The position numbers and the translations under genes are program-made. Positions 54,797 through 64,000 of a stretch of DNA of 64,000 nt are shown here, piece by piece. Numbering within the stretch: the stretch's first letter is position 1; each line of letters begins with the position of its first letter. Below the pieces are notes generated by a model. That model was not told where the DNA came from. It saw nothing but the letters and a program-made list of their open reading frames with translations, and did no database searches. The stretch lies in assembly GCF_000165425.1 (NCBI RefSeq), contig NW_001799189.1, positions 314,728 to 378,727 of the forward strand. The letters are read 5' to 3'. The DNA comes from Paramecium tetraurelia. Lineage: Eukaryota; Ciliophora; Oligohymenophorea; Peniculida; Parameciidae.

Positions 54797-55355
54797 ATGC
54801 TTTTCATTCTTGACACAATGGTTAGTGCAGCAGCAGACACTACTGAAATAAGTGCTTCTTCATTTTTTGGTTTTATGGGAGTCACAATGGCTTTGGTGTT
54901 GGCAAGTATGAATTAAGGATGAGTCTTTAAGATTTGGGTGCAGGTTATGGAACATTCAAGGCTGGTGCTGGTATAGCAGCCATAGGTATTTGGAAACCTG
55001 AGATAATTATGAAATCATTAATACCAGTAGTTATGGCAGGTATTTTGGGTATTTATGGTATGATCGTTGCAGTTTTGCTGTCATAAAAAGGTATGTGTGA
55101 GATTTGTAACCCAAAATAGTGAAAAACCCTTTGGAATACTCATATAAGTCTGGATTTGCACATATGGCATCGGGATTATGTTGTGGTTGCAGTTGCATAG
55201 CAGCAGGTTTTGCAATTGGCATTGTGGGAGACGTGGGTGTTCGAGGGAATGCACAGTAGGAGAGATTGTTTGTTGGATTGATTTTGATTCTCATTTTCGC
55301 AGAGGCTTTGGCATTATATGGTTTAATTGTATCCTTGATCTTATCGCAATCATGA
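54797..55355 (+). CDS. V-ATPase proteolipid subunit c
   Basis: 167 residues with introns of 26 nt (ending AAG) and 29 nt (ending TAG). Four transmembrane helices: [24 protein letters not shown]-type glycine packing, then [20 protein letters not shown]-like second hairpin partner, [20 protein letters not shown], and [20 protein letters not shown]. The last contains the proton-carrying glutamate (FAEALALYG). It forms the rotating membrane ring of the vacuolar proton pump. The ATG at 54820 is an alternative start nearer to the usual family length. Convergent with the H3 gene, whose stop is 35 bp away. Confidence 0.95.
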
Positions 55356-55389
55356 GTTTGAAGATATCATAATATATTATGAAATAAAA

Positions 55390-55779
55390 TCAAAATTCAT
55401 CTCCTCTAATTCTTCTTGCTAAATTGATATCTCTTTGCATCACAGTCATTCTTTTGGCGTGATGTGCACAAAGAACACTGTCTTCTAAGAGATTAACTAT
55501 AAATGCTTCCGTTGCCTCTTATAAGGCAAATATGGCGCTACTTTGGAATCTCATTTCTTTTTCATTCACTCCTGCTATCTCTCTTATTAATCTCTAAAAA
55601 GGAATCTTCCTTATTAATAAACGAGAGCTCTCTTGAAATTTTCTGATTTCCTTCAAAGCAACTGTTCCAGGTCGGAATCTGTGTGGTTTTCTTTCCTTTC
55701 TTTTGGATTTCATTTTTTTTCCTGAGTTTTTAGCAATGCTTTTCTTTGACATCTCTTTGCCTTCTTTGGTACGGGCCAT
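55390..55779 (-). CDS. histone H3 variant with rewritten N-terminal tail
   Basis: 129 residues, no intron. The histone fold is clear: [76 protein letters not shown] and the end RIRGDEF. The tail is not canonical: it starts [20 protein letters not shown] and reaches KPHRFRPG about seven residues early. ARTK with K4 is kept, but the ARKS contexts of K9 and K27 are absent. Loop 1 ([11 protein letters not shown] for AQDFKTDLRFQ) is changed without the insertion typical of centromeric H3. It is likely a specialised replacement H3; ciliates use several. Chromatin role is inferred. Confidence 0.93.
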
Positions 55780-56063
55780 AACTTTAATGCGAGGGAAAAA
55801 AAATAAAACAAAAATTATTATTGATTAATCATTTTTCCGTCAAATTTAAATTTGAATTACAATTTATATTCAATCAAATAAACGAGTTTAAATAATGAAA
55901 TCACGTAAACTATTTAGATTCATTTTATAAAAGATAGATTAACTATGTGTTTAATTGAAAAGCATTATTAATTAAATATTATTGTAAAATTAAACAACTG
56001 ATTAATAACTTTATACAATATTACGGGTTTTATGTAGTTGACGATCCCCAAATATTCGAACGT
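55780..56063. other. short intergenic region upstream of H3 and tRNA-Ala
   Basis: AT-rich DNA holding the H3 5' flank and the tRNA-Ala 5' flank; no further gene seen. Confidence 0.45.
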
Positions 56064-56136
56064 GGGGTAATAGCTCATTTGGTAGAGCGTATGCTTAGCA
56101 TGCATGAGGCGCTGAGATCGAAGCTCGGTTGCTCCA
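56064..56136 (+). tRNA. tRNA-Ala (anticodon AGC)
   Basis: A 73-nt cloverleaf: acceptor GGGGTAA with TTGCTCC, D-arm TAGCTCATTTGGTAGAGC, anticodon AGC at 56097-56099, discriminator A at 56136, then two T-runs. The T-loop reads GATCGAAGC, a slight departure from GGTTCGAANC. Decodes GCU/GCC alanine. Confidence 0.92.
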
Positions 56137-56480
56137 TATTTTTTATTTTTTATTTTTATAATAATTCACACGTATTATAATATTATAACATTCATGTTAT
56201 TCTACGTTAGAACTCAATAGTTTATACCAAAATCAATACGATCTGATAGTTGATCAAGTATTATATATGTGTTTTAAGTGATTGAGGTTGAACGATGATT
56301 GCAATGCATAGAGTTTTGGACTTTTGAGATGATTGTGCAGATGAAAAATAATGATTGATGGAAAATCTATTGCGAAGATGGTCACAAGCACAGAATGTGT
56401 CCCAATTATAAAATATGGAGGTATTAATAATTTATATTCCAATTATATTAAAATTAGATATTTATTTTTTTAAATAAATA
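56137..56480. other. intergenic region
   Basis: About 340 bp between tRNA-Ala and the Alba gene. Short frames only. Confidence 0.45.
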
Positions 56481-56839
56481 ATGAGCACCTAATAGACCCA
56501 AAGACCTCAAAAATAAAAGCTTGATCCAGCAGATAACTAATTGCACGTGTCATCAAAGAAGAGTGCTAAGGAATTCATTTTCATCGCTAAAATATTTTTG
56601 AAGAAATTCAATAGTGTTGAATTACATGCATTAGGTGAAGCCACAAAGATCAGTGTTAGAGTAGCTGAAAATTTGTAGAGATAAGGTATTGAAAATCTTA
56701 TCCTCTAGGTTTAATTACAATATCTAAGATTAATTCTTTCACAACCGATATCGATGGAAGAAAAAGAGTGAAATTGGTTATCATTTTGCAATTGACCTAA
56801 GACGGAAAAGCAAGAATTGATCAAGAATTATAAGCTTGA
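56481..56839 (+). CDS. Alba-domain nucleic-acid-binding protein
   Basis: 111 residues with one 23-nt intron (near 56684). The Alba core is visible: HVSSKKSAKEFIFIAKIFLK, then FNSVELHALGEATKISVRVA with the G-x-A/G-x-(A/T) loop, ENLQRQGLITISKINSFTT across the intron, and VKLVIILQLTQDG. Alba/Rpp20/Rpp25-family proteins bind RNA in RNase P/MRP, or mRNA and chromatin in protists. The N-terminus is short and Q/K-rich. Which Alba subfamily it belongs to cannot be told from this alone. Confidence 0.85.
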
Positions 56840-57821
56840 GTGATTAAGTGATGGCAAATAGTATACATATATTAATTTGTTTATATTTATCAGTATGAAT
56901 CCTGAATAAGTCCTCTTTATATTAATATATTGTCTCTATACCCTTATAGAATAATTTAATTAAATATCACATCAAATTTCCCCTACTTTATATATTTATG
57001 CAGAATTGCAATAGTATTAATAATTATGCTGGTCATTAAATAGAATTCACGAATGCTACTCTTCAATTTTGATTAAGAGAATCAATTAGAACTATAATCA
57101 AGAGGTTTCTACTACTATTGATAGCTTCATATTGATTTCTCTTCCCAAGATCATGCAGGTTGATCTAATATTAAATTTAATATAAATGCTCTTTACCTAA
57201 TATATTAATAAGTATTTTCAATTTAAATATGTTTAATTTTACTAATTCATAGATTGTTAGGTTTAATTAGTGATCTTATTTTATTTTGAATCTTGTACTA
57301 ATTTTAGGAATATTTGTTTTTGTATATATAACTACCATATTTAGTTTCTTGGATTTAAGAGATTTGATGGTCCAAAAATATGAAATAAAAGGATATTTTT
57401 AATCCTAATGAGCTATAAATTTATTGTTTTGTTATTATTTCAATTCATCTAATTATTTAACAGTTTTCAACAACCATAAAGTTTAAATTATCTAAGAACT
57501 GTTATTAAGAGAACAAAATTGAAGTGTTACAATTAAAATCTAACAAATATTGAAGTTATTTTATTTAATGATTATAACACTGGGGCTTATTTAATAGAGA
57601 TATTATTGACTTTAAAATCTTGTAATATCCATTTTTCTATTTAATTTTATAGGTAGTCATTTCATATTATGTTATTAGAATAAATTATTATAGATTCACA
57701 TTCATAACTGCAATTAATGAATAGTTTGTTTATTAAAAAACACGTTTAATCTATTTTTATTTTTGGTTCTTAGTTATTAATCTGAGATGTAAAACAATAT
57801 ATATGTAATTAAAATATAAAT
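56840..57821. other. long AT-rich intergenic DNA
   Basis: About 980 bp before the doublecortin-like kinase gene. No convincing frame on either strand. Confidence 0.45.
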
Positions 57822-59298
57822 ATGGATCCATTTTATGAGGATTACACTCCAACAACAAACAATAAAGATGTAATAGATAAAGAGTATGAAATTAGATTAA
57901 AATATATCGAAATGGAGATTCAAATTTATGTTGCACGGTAACAATAAGAGATAATACGAAATTTCATGAAATACGTAAAACACTGCAATAAAAATGGGAC
58001 ACTTATTTTAATCGTCTTCGTTTATTCAACTAGGAAGGTGTGGAGATAACAGAGGACGATATTGATTATATAAAAAATGGAACTGTGTTGTTTGCTTCTA
58101 AGGGTATGAATTAAAGTAACTATATTTATAGGTGAAGAATTCGATGAGAGTTTTTAATTAGCAGAATATGAACAACTTCAAGACATTGGAGAAGGAGGGT
58201 TTGGTAAGGTTGTTTTGGGTAGACACAAACAAACAGGAGAGAAAGTAGCAATCAAAATGGTGAAATAAACATTGACTAATGCTTAAGTAATAACAAATTA
58301 AAATGTAGGATGTTGATATGATATTTAGAGAGGCTAGAGCTCTTAAGTCTTTAAAGCATGATAACATTGTTAAGATTTATAATGCATTCTTTTTACAAAA
58401 TTTGTAAACGGTGTATATAATGGAATATTTGGAAGGTGGTGAATTGCTTTAATATTTACAAACAAAAGGAAAATTCGAGGAGAATGAAGCAAGACATTAT
58501 TTCAAATAGCTTGTTAGTGCTATTTCATTTTGTCACTAAAAGAAAATTATTCATAGAGATTTAAAATTAGAAAATCTGTTGTTAACTAGCAAAGATTCAG
58601 GTGTAATTAAATGCATCGATTTCGGTATCTCTGGTTTTGCTTCAAATGATAATCCTGAAAATGCAGACGCAGGAAGTCTTCGATATATGGCTCCAGAACT
58701 ATTGAAAGGTATTAGAATAATTGATCAATTTAGGATTGGATAAAGCAGTCTCTCCCTTAGTGGATGTTTGGTCAATGGGCATAATTCTATATGGAATGTT
58801 ATTCGGAACTTTACCATTTACTGGCAACACCAATAAGGAAATTATCGCTTAAATCTCAGAAGGTCGAGTAATGATCCCAACAGATCTTATTAACAAATTG
58901 TCCCAAAATTGTTAAGACTGTCTTTATCGTGCTTTAGAACCAGACCCAAAAAAGAGAATAACTTCAATTGAGTTATTAAATCACCCATTTGTGACAAATG
59001 AAAATACTCTCAGCACAAATTCGAATAGTACAAATAAGTAATCATTGTATTCTAAATATTAAGGCCCAAACTTTAAAATTAATTATAGCAAATCGATGAG
59101 GTTGAAATCCCTGTTCAAAAGTAAATGTAATCGGCAACTAATAAAAAATAAAATCTTCAATTTTCTAAATAACATCCTTAAAGTTCGAGACAATTGACTC
59201 AGGCTCAAAAGAAAACTCCCTAATAATCCCCTTTATTATAAAAACAATCATAATCAGTTGGTTAGACAACAAAGATGACTAAGTTTAGTAAAAAGTGA
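57822..59298 (+). CDS. doublecortin-like protein kinase
   Basis: 449 residues after introns of 26, 28, 22, 25 and 26 nt (divisible by three). The N-terminal doublecortin fold reads KIYRNGDSNLCCTVTIRDN, then YFNRLRLFNQEGVEIT and IDYIKNGTVLFASKGEEFDE, matching the V-x-x-Y-R-N-G-D and L-x-x-G-x-x-Y-V-A-S-G-x-E-x-F motifs that bind microtubules. The Ser/Thr kinase domain follows: GEGGFGKVVLGRH, KVAIKMVKQ, HRDLKLENLLL, CIDFGISGFAS and SLRYMAPELL. The C-terminus is Q/K/P-rich. Order is DCX then kinase, as in animal DCLK, but with a single DCX repeat. It probably acts on ciliary or cortical microtubules. The last intron ends AAG. Confidence 0.9.
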
Positions 59299-59339
59299 TA
59301 AATGCTTTCAAAATAAATATATATATATATAGAACAGAT

Positions 59340-60887
59340 TCAAACTTCTTTTGAATGTATTTTTCTAGAACCAGAATTAACTGAGATAGCATTAGCTTCA
59401 TCAGATACTCCTATTTCTTATTCCAATTCGCTTAAAGATATCTCTTGTTTCATGTCCATGTCTATTAATTGATATCCAAAATAATACTTATTTTATTGTC
59501 ATCTTCATTCTCCAGATCCATATTTGGATAGAATGAATAAGGAACATCATGAAAATGAATTCCTGGTGCATTTTCTAAGTTTTTCAGATGATCATACACT
59601 TGAGATACAATTTTGTTTAAATCTTCAGCTTTATTTTTGTTTTCAACATGTTCTTGGATTGGAAAGTGTAAATGATAATCCCCGCTATAATTTTTATAGT
59701 AAACATCATTAGTTGGAATAGGCTATATTCAATAGTAATCTCCATACCTCGTCAATATTCTATCCTAAGCATAACCCTGTCTCGTAAGCCCAACATCTAG
59801 ACACATTCTAAATGGTATAGCCTCCTCCTCCTAAAAGAATCAATGGAACTCCAAATTATTTCATATAGGTAATACACTATCCATGTCCTCTTTTAATAAT
59901 ATTATTCAATTTTACTTTATGGATAAATTTAGTGCTCCTAATCGATCCAGTGATAATGAATCTGCACCACATTACACAACAACGCAATCAGGACGAAAAG
60001 TCTCCATGACTCTGCTTGTAACTTTCTTAAACAAATCTAAGTAAGGTCCATCTGAAATCCCTGGTTTTAACGGCACATTAACTGCGTAATATCTGCCTAC
60101 TCCTAACCCTACTGAATTCAATTATCCAGTTCCTGGAAAGAAGTCATCTCCATATTAATGAAATGATAAAGTCATGACTCTATTGGTTAAATAGAATGCT
60201 TCTTCAACTCCATCTCCATGATGACAATCTATATCCACATACAAGACTCGAACATAAATTCTCAATAACTCTAAAATACACAAGACTATATCGTTTATAT
60301 AACAAAATCCAGCAGCCTCTTTTTTCTTAGCATGATGCAATCCTCCAGACCAATTGATTGCTATATCTGCTTATCCAGTTAAAATTGTATGTGCGCAATC
60401 TATACTAGCACCTGCACTGAATTAACAATATGAGAAAAGGCCTGAAAATGTAGGATTATCTGCTGAGTCTCCTACTTTGTATTCTGCATTCAGATTCTTA
60501 GTATTCTTATTTTGACTCCATTTAGTTATTAATCGATATTCTTCAAGTAGGTTCTCAGGTATTACACCATCATTATTTGTTGAACAGTACTCTTTTACAA
60601 AGTTTACCTTATTGTCACTCATATACTAACTTAAATAAGTAACGTATTCAGGATCATGAAACTTTTTCAATTCTTCTAATTATGCTTCTCTAATCAGATA
60701 TACATCCAATGATCTATATAGTCTATCTTTATATATGTTTCAACTACCCAAAATTTACTATTAAGCTATGAGCCATTGCGATACGTTTAGGTTTCATAGG
60801 ATGTTCCTTACCATAATGAAATTTTCCTATCAATCTATTATAAAAGTATGCCACTCTTCTACTTGAATCCGAATCAGCTTAAATCAT
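59340..60887 (-). CDS. class I histone deacetylase
   Basis: 481 residues with introns of 25, 26, 25 and 26 nt (divisible by three). Conserved blocks include [20 protein letters not shown], the catalytic [19 protein letters not shown] (His-His and Tyr/Asn), [16 protein letters not shown] (zinc Asp and His), [29 protein letters not shown] (zinc Asp) and [18 protein letters not shown] (Tyr). All zinc and charge-relay residues are present, so it should be active. The segment [19 protein letters not shown] is an insertion near the N-terminus relative to human HDAC1. The C-terminal tail is acidic and lacks a recognisable partner motif. Nuclear deacetylation of histones is the expected role. Confidence 0.95.
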
Positions 60888-61085
60888 GTATTAATTATTT
60901 AATTATAATATTAATATTAAATTTACTATTATTCAATAAATGCTTTATTAAAATATTATAATTGGCTCATATATAATTAAAATTAGAATAAATATTAATT
61001 TACATATTTATAATAATTATTTAGTTTCATAACAAACTCAAATCAATCCTTGCAAATTTGAAGTAGTTTATATAAACATAAAATT

Positions 61086-62541
61086 TCATTATCTCTAACT
61101 GAAAGATCTCTAAGCAGAATCGATCTTAGAACATAATAACATTTTCAGAGTAGATTTAGTAATCTTATATTCAAAACTTTTATCCAAATATTGAATTTAT
61201 TTATTTGTGCTTCCAGCTTATCTAAAATATCAAAGATATTACTATTCTTTTTATTTCATAGGACTTGACTCATTATCAAATGTTATTTTGTTAAATGAAT
61301 ACTATACAACCTTGGGTAATTAGACAGGGTAAACATAATCATAATTTCTGTAATATTATTTTTAAGAAATCTAGGTTTAATTCAGTAGCTTCTTTGATGA
61401 TTGAGAGTGTTTCTCAGTAAAAGATAAATTTTTTTTACTTTCCCCCAACTCCAATTGAAGAGTGACTAATTATTATTTGATATCTAAACAACTGTCATTA
61501 TTACTAAATTTGTCTCCCTAACGTTGAGGAGAGGGATTTGTGAACTTAATTTTCTTCTCTGATTTTAAAATCTTCGAAGGTTTAAATGAAGGATATTTTA
61601 AAACTTTATTATTCAAGTAGATTTAATTTTCCATTACATTCCGCCTTGGTTCCTTCTTCTTTTGTTGTAATACAATCTAATCAATCTTAAATTTCGATAG
61701 TATTTATAAAACATCACATTTTTCTGGGCTTATCAAGGCTTATTCTGCAAAAAGTTTAACTGAACCAATTGAGGGTCTTATTTCAGGATCATAACAGAGT
61801 AATATTCTTAATAAATTATTTAAATTCAGACTATATTATGGATGATAAGTAAATTTGATTCCTTTTAGTATTTATTTATGTAAAACACTAATATTGTTTG
61901 CTTTGAAGGGTTATTCCTTAAACATTAATTAAAAAACCAAAACACCAAGCATCCAAATATCAGATCTACAATCATATTTTCTTACTTTTACAAATTCTGG
62001 AGCTAATAAATATATATCTTAATAGTTTTCTTAATAAAGATATTATAAAATATTCATTTCTCCCAAAATTGTAGTTTGCTAAGAACAAAATATATTTGAT
62101 AAACTTATTTTTCCATGAGGATTCTTCGGATGGAATAATTCAAGTGCTGAACAAATCTAGTAATTTCAATTAAAAATACCTATATTAGAACATTAAGGAT
62201 TTCTTATTCTTTTAAAGGACATTAATATTGTGTGTCGTGATAATCACTTATTACTCTTTTAATTATACATCAAAGTACCCTAAATAAGTATTATCTGCAT
62301 CATGTGAGGCTTCATAAAATTTAACTAGATGAGGATTGCAAGTTTTGGATAGTTTATCAATAAATTGTAATAGAGAAGTTACTGTGTTCTTATTAATATC
62401 CTCTAAACTGTACAATCTCAAGATGTATGGTTTATTGAGTCTTTTAAGGATAATAGTTTTTTTGAATTTATTACATCGAAGCACCTCTACAACATTAAAT
62501 TATGGATAAAGTTTTTCGATGTCCTTCTTTAATGATTTCAT
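61086..62541 (-). CDS. pseudokinase-like protein
   Basis: About 460 residues with several tiny introns (the last, 21 nt, near 61235). The N-lobe keeps a lysine strand (FKKTIILKRLNKPYILRLY), but no G-x-G-x-x-G loop is apparent. Where HRDxKxxN should stand is HGKISLSNIF, so the catalytic Asp is gone; the DFG position reads ILGEM. The C-lobe is otherwise good: YLLAPEFVKVRKYDCRSDIW, MLGVLVFQLMFKEQPF and LCYDPEIRPS. These losses mark a pseudokinase, probably a scaffold. The C-terminal 200 residues are hydrophilic (KEPRRNVMENQIYL, SSKKLLNQTQIS) without a recognised domain. Confidence 0.75.
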
Positions 62542-62786
62542 AATGTTCTTGTGATATTAATTTTATTATTTATCATAGTTATAGAATTCGTGTCACTAGT
62601 GGATATTTCAAAATTGATTGAGAAATACTATATCAAAAATTAGAGTTAGATTCCAAATAAACAGCCAAGCTTGTAATGATTCAATAGGAAAACCAAAAAA
62701 ATAATGAAGGATCTTATATACTTTTTTATTTTGATATTTTAAATTGGTTGATTAAATCTTTATTTGTTGTGTTACAAGATTAAAGC

Positions 62787-63961
62787 ATGTTGAAATTTTC
62801 ACGAATTTGTGAAATTATGGTTGCCTAAAAATAATAAATATTTTTATTAATTGTTATATAAAATTTAATGTAAATAATTACTGGTGATGAAACAGGATTA
62901 TTGAAATTGATTGATTTGGAGAAAAAGGAGGTGGTTAGGAAATATGGGGAATAAGGAAAGGAGTTTAAAATAATCTAAATACTCACTCTGAAAATATCTG
63001 ACATTAGCTTTTTTCTGGTTTTGAGGGAGGAAAGCTTGGTATTATTGGATAATGAATTAAATGAAATAACACAAATCAGCATTGATGCATCACCTTTAAA
63101 AGCATTTTGTGATTCAAATCATGATATCTATATAATTTATACCAACAGAAAAATTAATCATGTAAAGTATGACTAAGATCAAAACATATTTCTTTAATAA
63201 GCAAATATTAACTCACAGGATTTTTTGCCATTAACCAATTGTAAAGATAAGTATGTGACTTCTGCTGCTATCTCTAATGATTAAGCATTGTTATTGGTAA
63301 CTTATTTTGGTGCTCCACCATCCATTTTCAATTTAAAATAGAAAAAATTATAATGGCAATCAAGGAATGTAAAAAATGATGAATTAGATCTCTAAGTCAA
63401 AATGCATGATTATGATGGATTGTTCTTAGATGACTATTCCGTCGGTGTTATTACAACCCACTTAACCTTAAGAATATATAGTATTCTAGAACAGAGATCA
63501 TAACCAGTTGCTGAGCATTCCTTAAAGCATTCAAAAACCAAAATCAAAATAATCAGACCTTATAATGAAAAATATTATATGATTAATGAGAGAGGAGAAA
63601 TTTTAATTTACAAGAAAAATTTTACTTTTGAGAGAATGATTAAGGGTACCTTTGGAGCTGTCAGAGATGTGGCTTTTAATAAGGAATACATCTACACAGT
63701 TAGCATTGATCGTTTTTTAAGGTTTATTTTCATGTTTATTTTAGGGTTTATCACAATGAAAATGTAAGAATTCCATTATCAATTAATTTATCACAAAGGT
63801 TGCAAGCCATCAATTTCTATTGTGCTGAATACAAAGATATTGAGATAGAGAAAAAATAAGAAAAGATTTGGACAATATAAAATGTGAAAAGAGGCCAAGG
63901 CTAGATTTGCTGGAATGAGAAGACACACCATTAAATTGCCATATTTGGATAAGATGTTTGA
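62787..63961 (+). CDS. WDR74/Nsa1-like beta-propeller protein
   Basis: About 380 residues with at least one 23-nt intron near 63720 (starting GTT). Strand patterns of a WD40-like propeller: TGDETGLLKLIDLEKKEVV, ISDISFFLVLREESLVLLD, YVTSAAISNDQALLLVTYFG, YYMINERGEILIYKKNFTF, then GTFGAVRDVAFNKEYIYTV and SIDRFLRVYH across the intron, ending LSQRLQAINFYC. The last block matches the closing DRYLRVH-x-QRL-x-C-V element of WDR74/Nsa1, a 60S pre-ribosome factor that recruits the AAA ATPase NVL. The N-terminal MLKFSRICEIMVAQK and the junction into TGDETG could be altered by an unrecognised intron. Confidence is good for the propeller and fair for the subfamily. Confidence 0.65.
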
Positions 63962-64000
63962 GAATCATAAGCTTAATAAATAAAAAAAAGAATAATAAAA

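Overview
The window reads as macronuclear (somatic) DNA of an oligohymenophorean ciliate, most likely Paramecium or a close relative. TAA and TAG occur freely inside conserved genes at glutamine positions and only TGA ends reading frames. Intergenic DNA is very AT-rich. Almost every gene is interrupted by introns of about 21-32 nt beginning GTA. A very long cysteine-repeat protein of the Paramecium surface-antigen type is present. A standard-code ORF search breaks these genes into fragments, so all coding calls here use TGA as the only stop and remove tiny introns by eye. For most multi-exon genes the spliced length is a multiple of three, which supports the exon models.

Layout. 0.4-10 kb: an MFSD1-like transporter, an ATP-grasp ligase, mitochondrial ribosomal protein uL29m/mL47, two unknown proteins and a PH-like protein. 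10.2-18.4 kb: one 8.2-kb cysteine-repeat secreted or surface protein. 18.7-30.2 kb: a secreted or ER-lumenal unknown protein, tRNA-Ser(TGA), a BEACH-WD40 protein of about 2,000 residues and a formin. 30.7-41.6 kb: a small CaaX-box protein, a GAF-domain coiled-coil protein, a cathepsin-like protein with Ser in place of the catalytic Cys, a CK2-alpha-like kinase, a RING-H2 gene remnant, a GSK3-like kinase, a 2H phosphoesterase, a double GNAT protein and a four-pass membrane protein. 42.4-48.3 kb: eL6, a divergent tubulin, eL27, a second CaaX-box miniprotein, a tandem CCCH zinc-finger protein, adenylate kinase AK6/Fap7 and tRNA-Val(CAC). 48.5-56.1 kb: a PARP-type zinc-finger/PADR1 protein, an unknown beta-rich protein, PI4K type III beta, V-ATPase subunit c, a histone H3 variant and tRNA-Ala(AGC). 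56.5-64 kb: an Alba protein, a doublecortin-like kinase, a class I histone deacetylase, a pseudokinase and a WDR74/Nsa1-like propeller.

There is no operon logic: genes lie on both strands, closely spaced, each with its own function (cytoskeleton, membrane traffic, signalling, translation, chromatin). I see no mobile element, CRISPR array, virus-like element or telomere repeat. The most unusual items are a pair of related small proteins ending in CxCaaX with an RVxF-like motif, the Ser-for-Cys papain-family protein, a RING-H2 remnant whose TGA codons sit exactly where the conserved Cys and Trp should be, a histone H3 with a rewritten tail, a tubulin-like protein lacking the glycine-rich nucleotide loop, and a sizeable minority of tiny introns that end in AAG, GAG or CAG rather than TAG.
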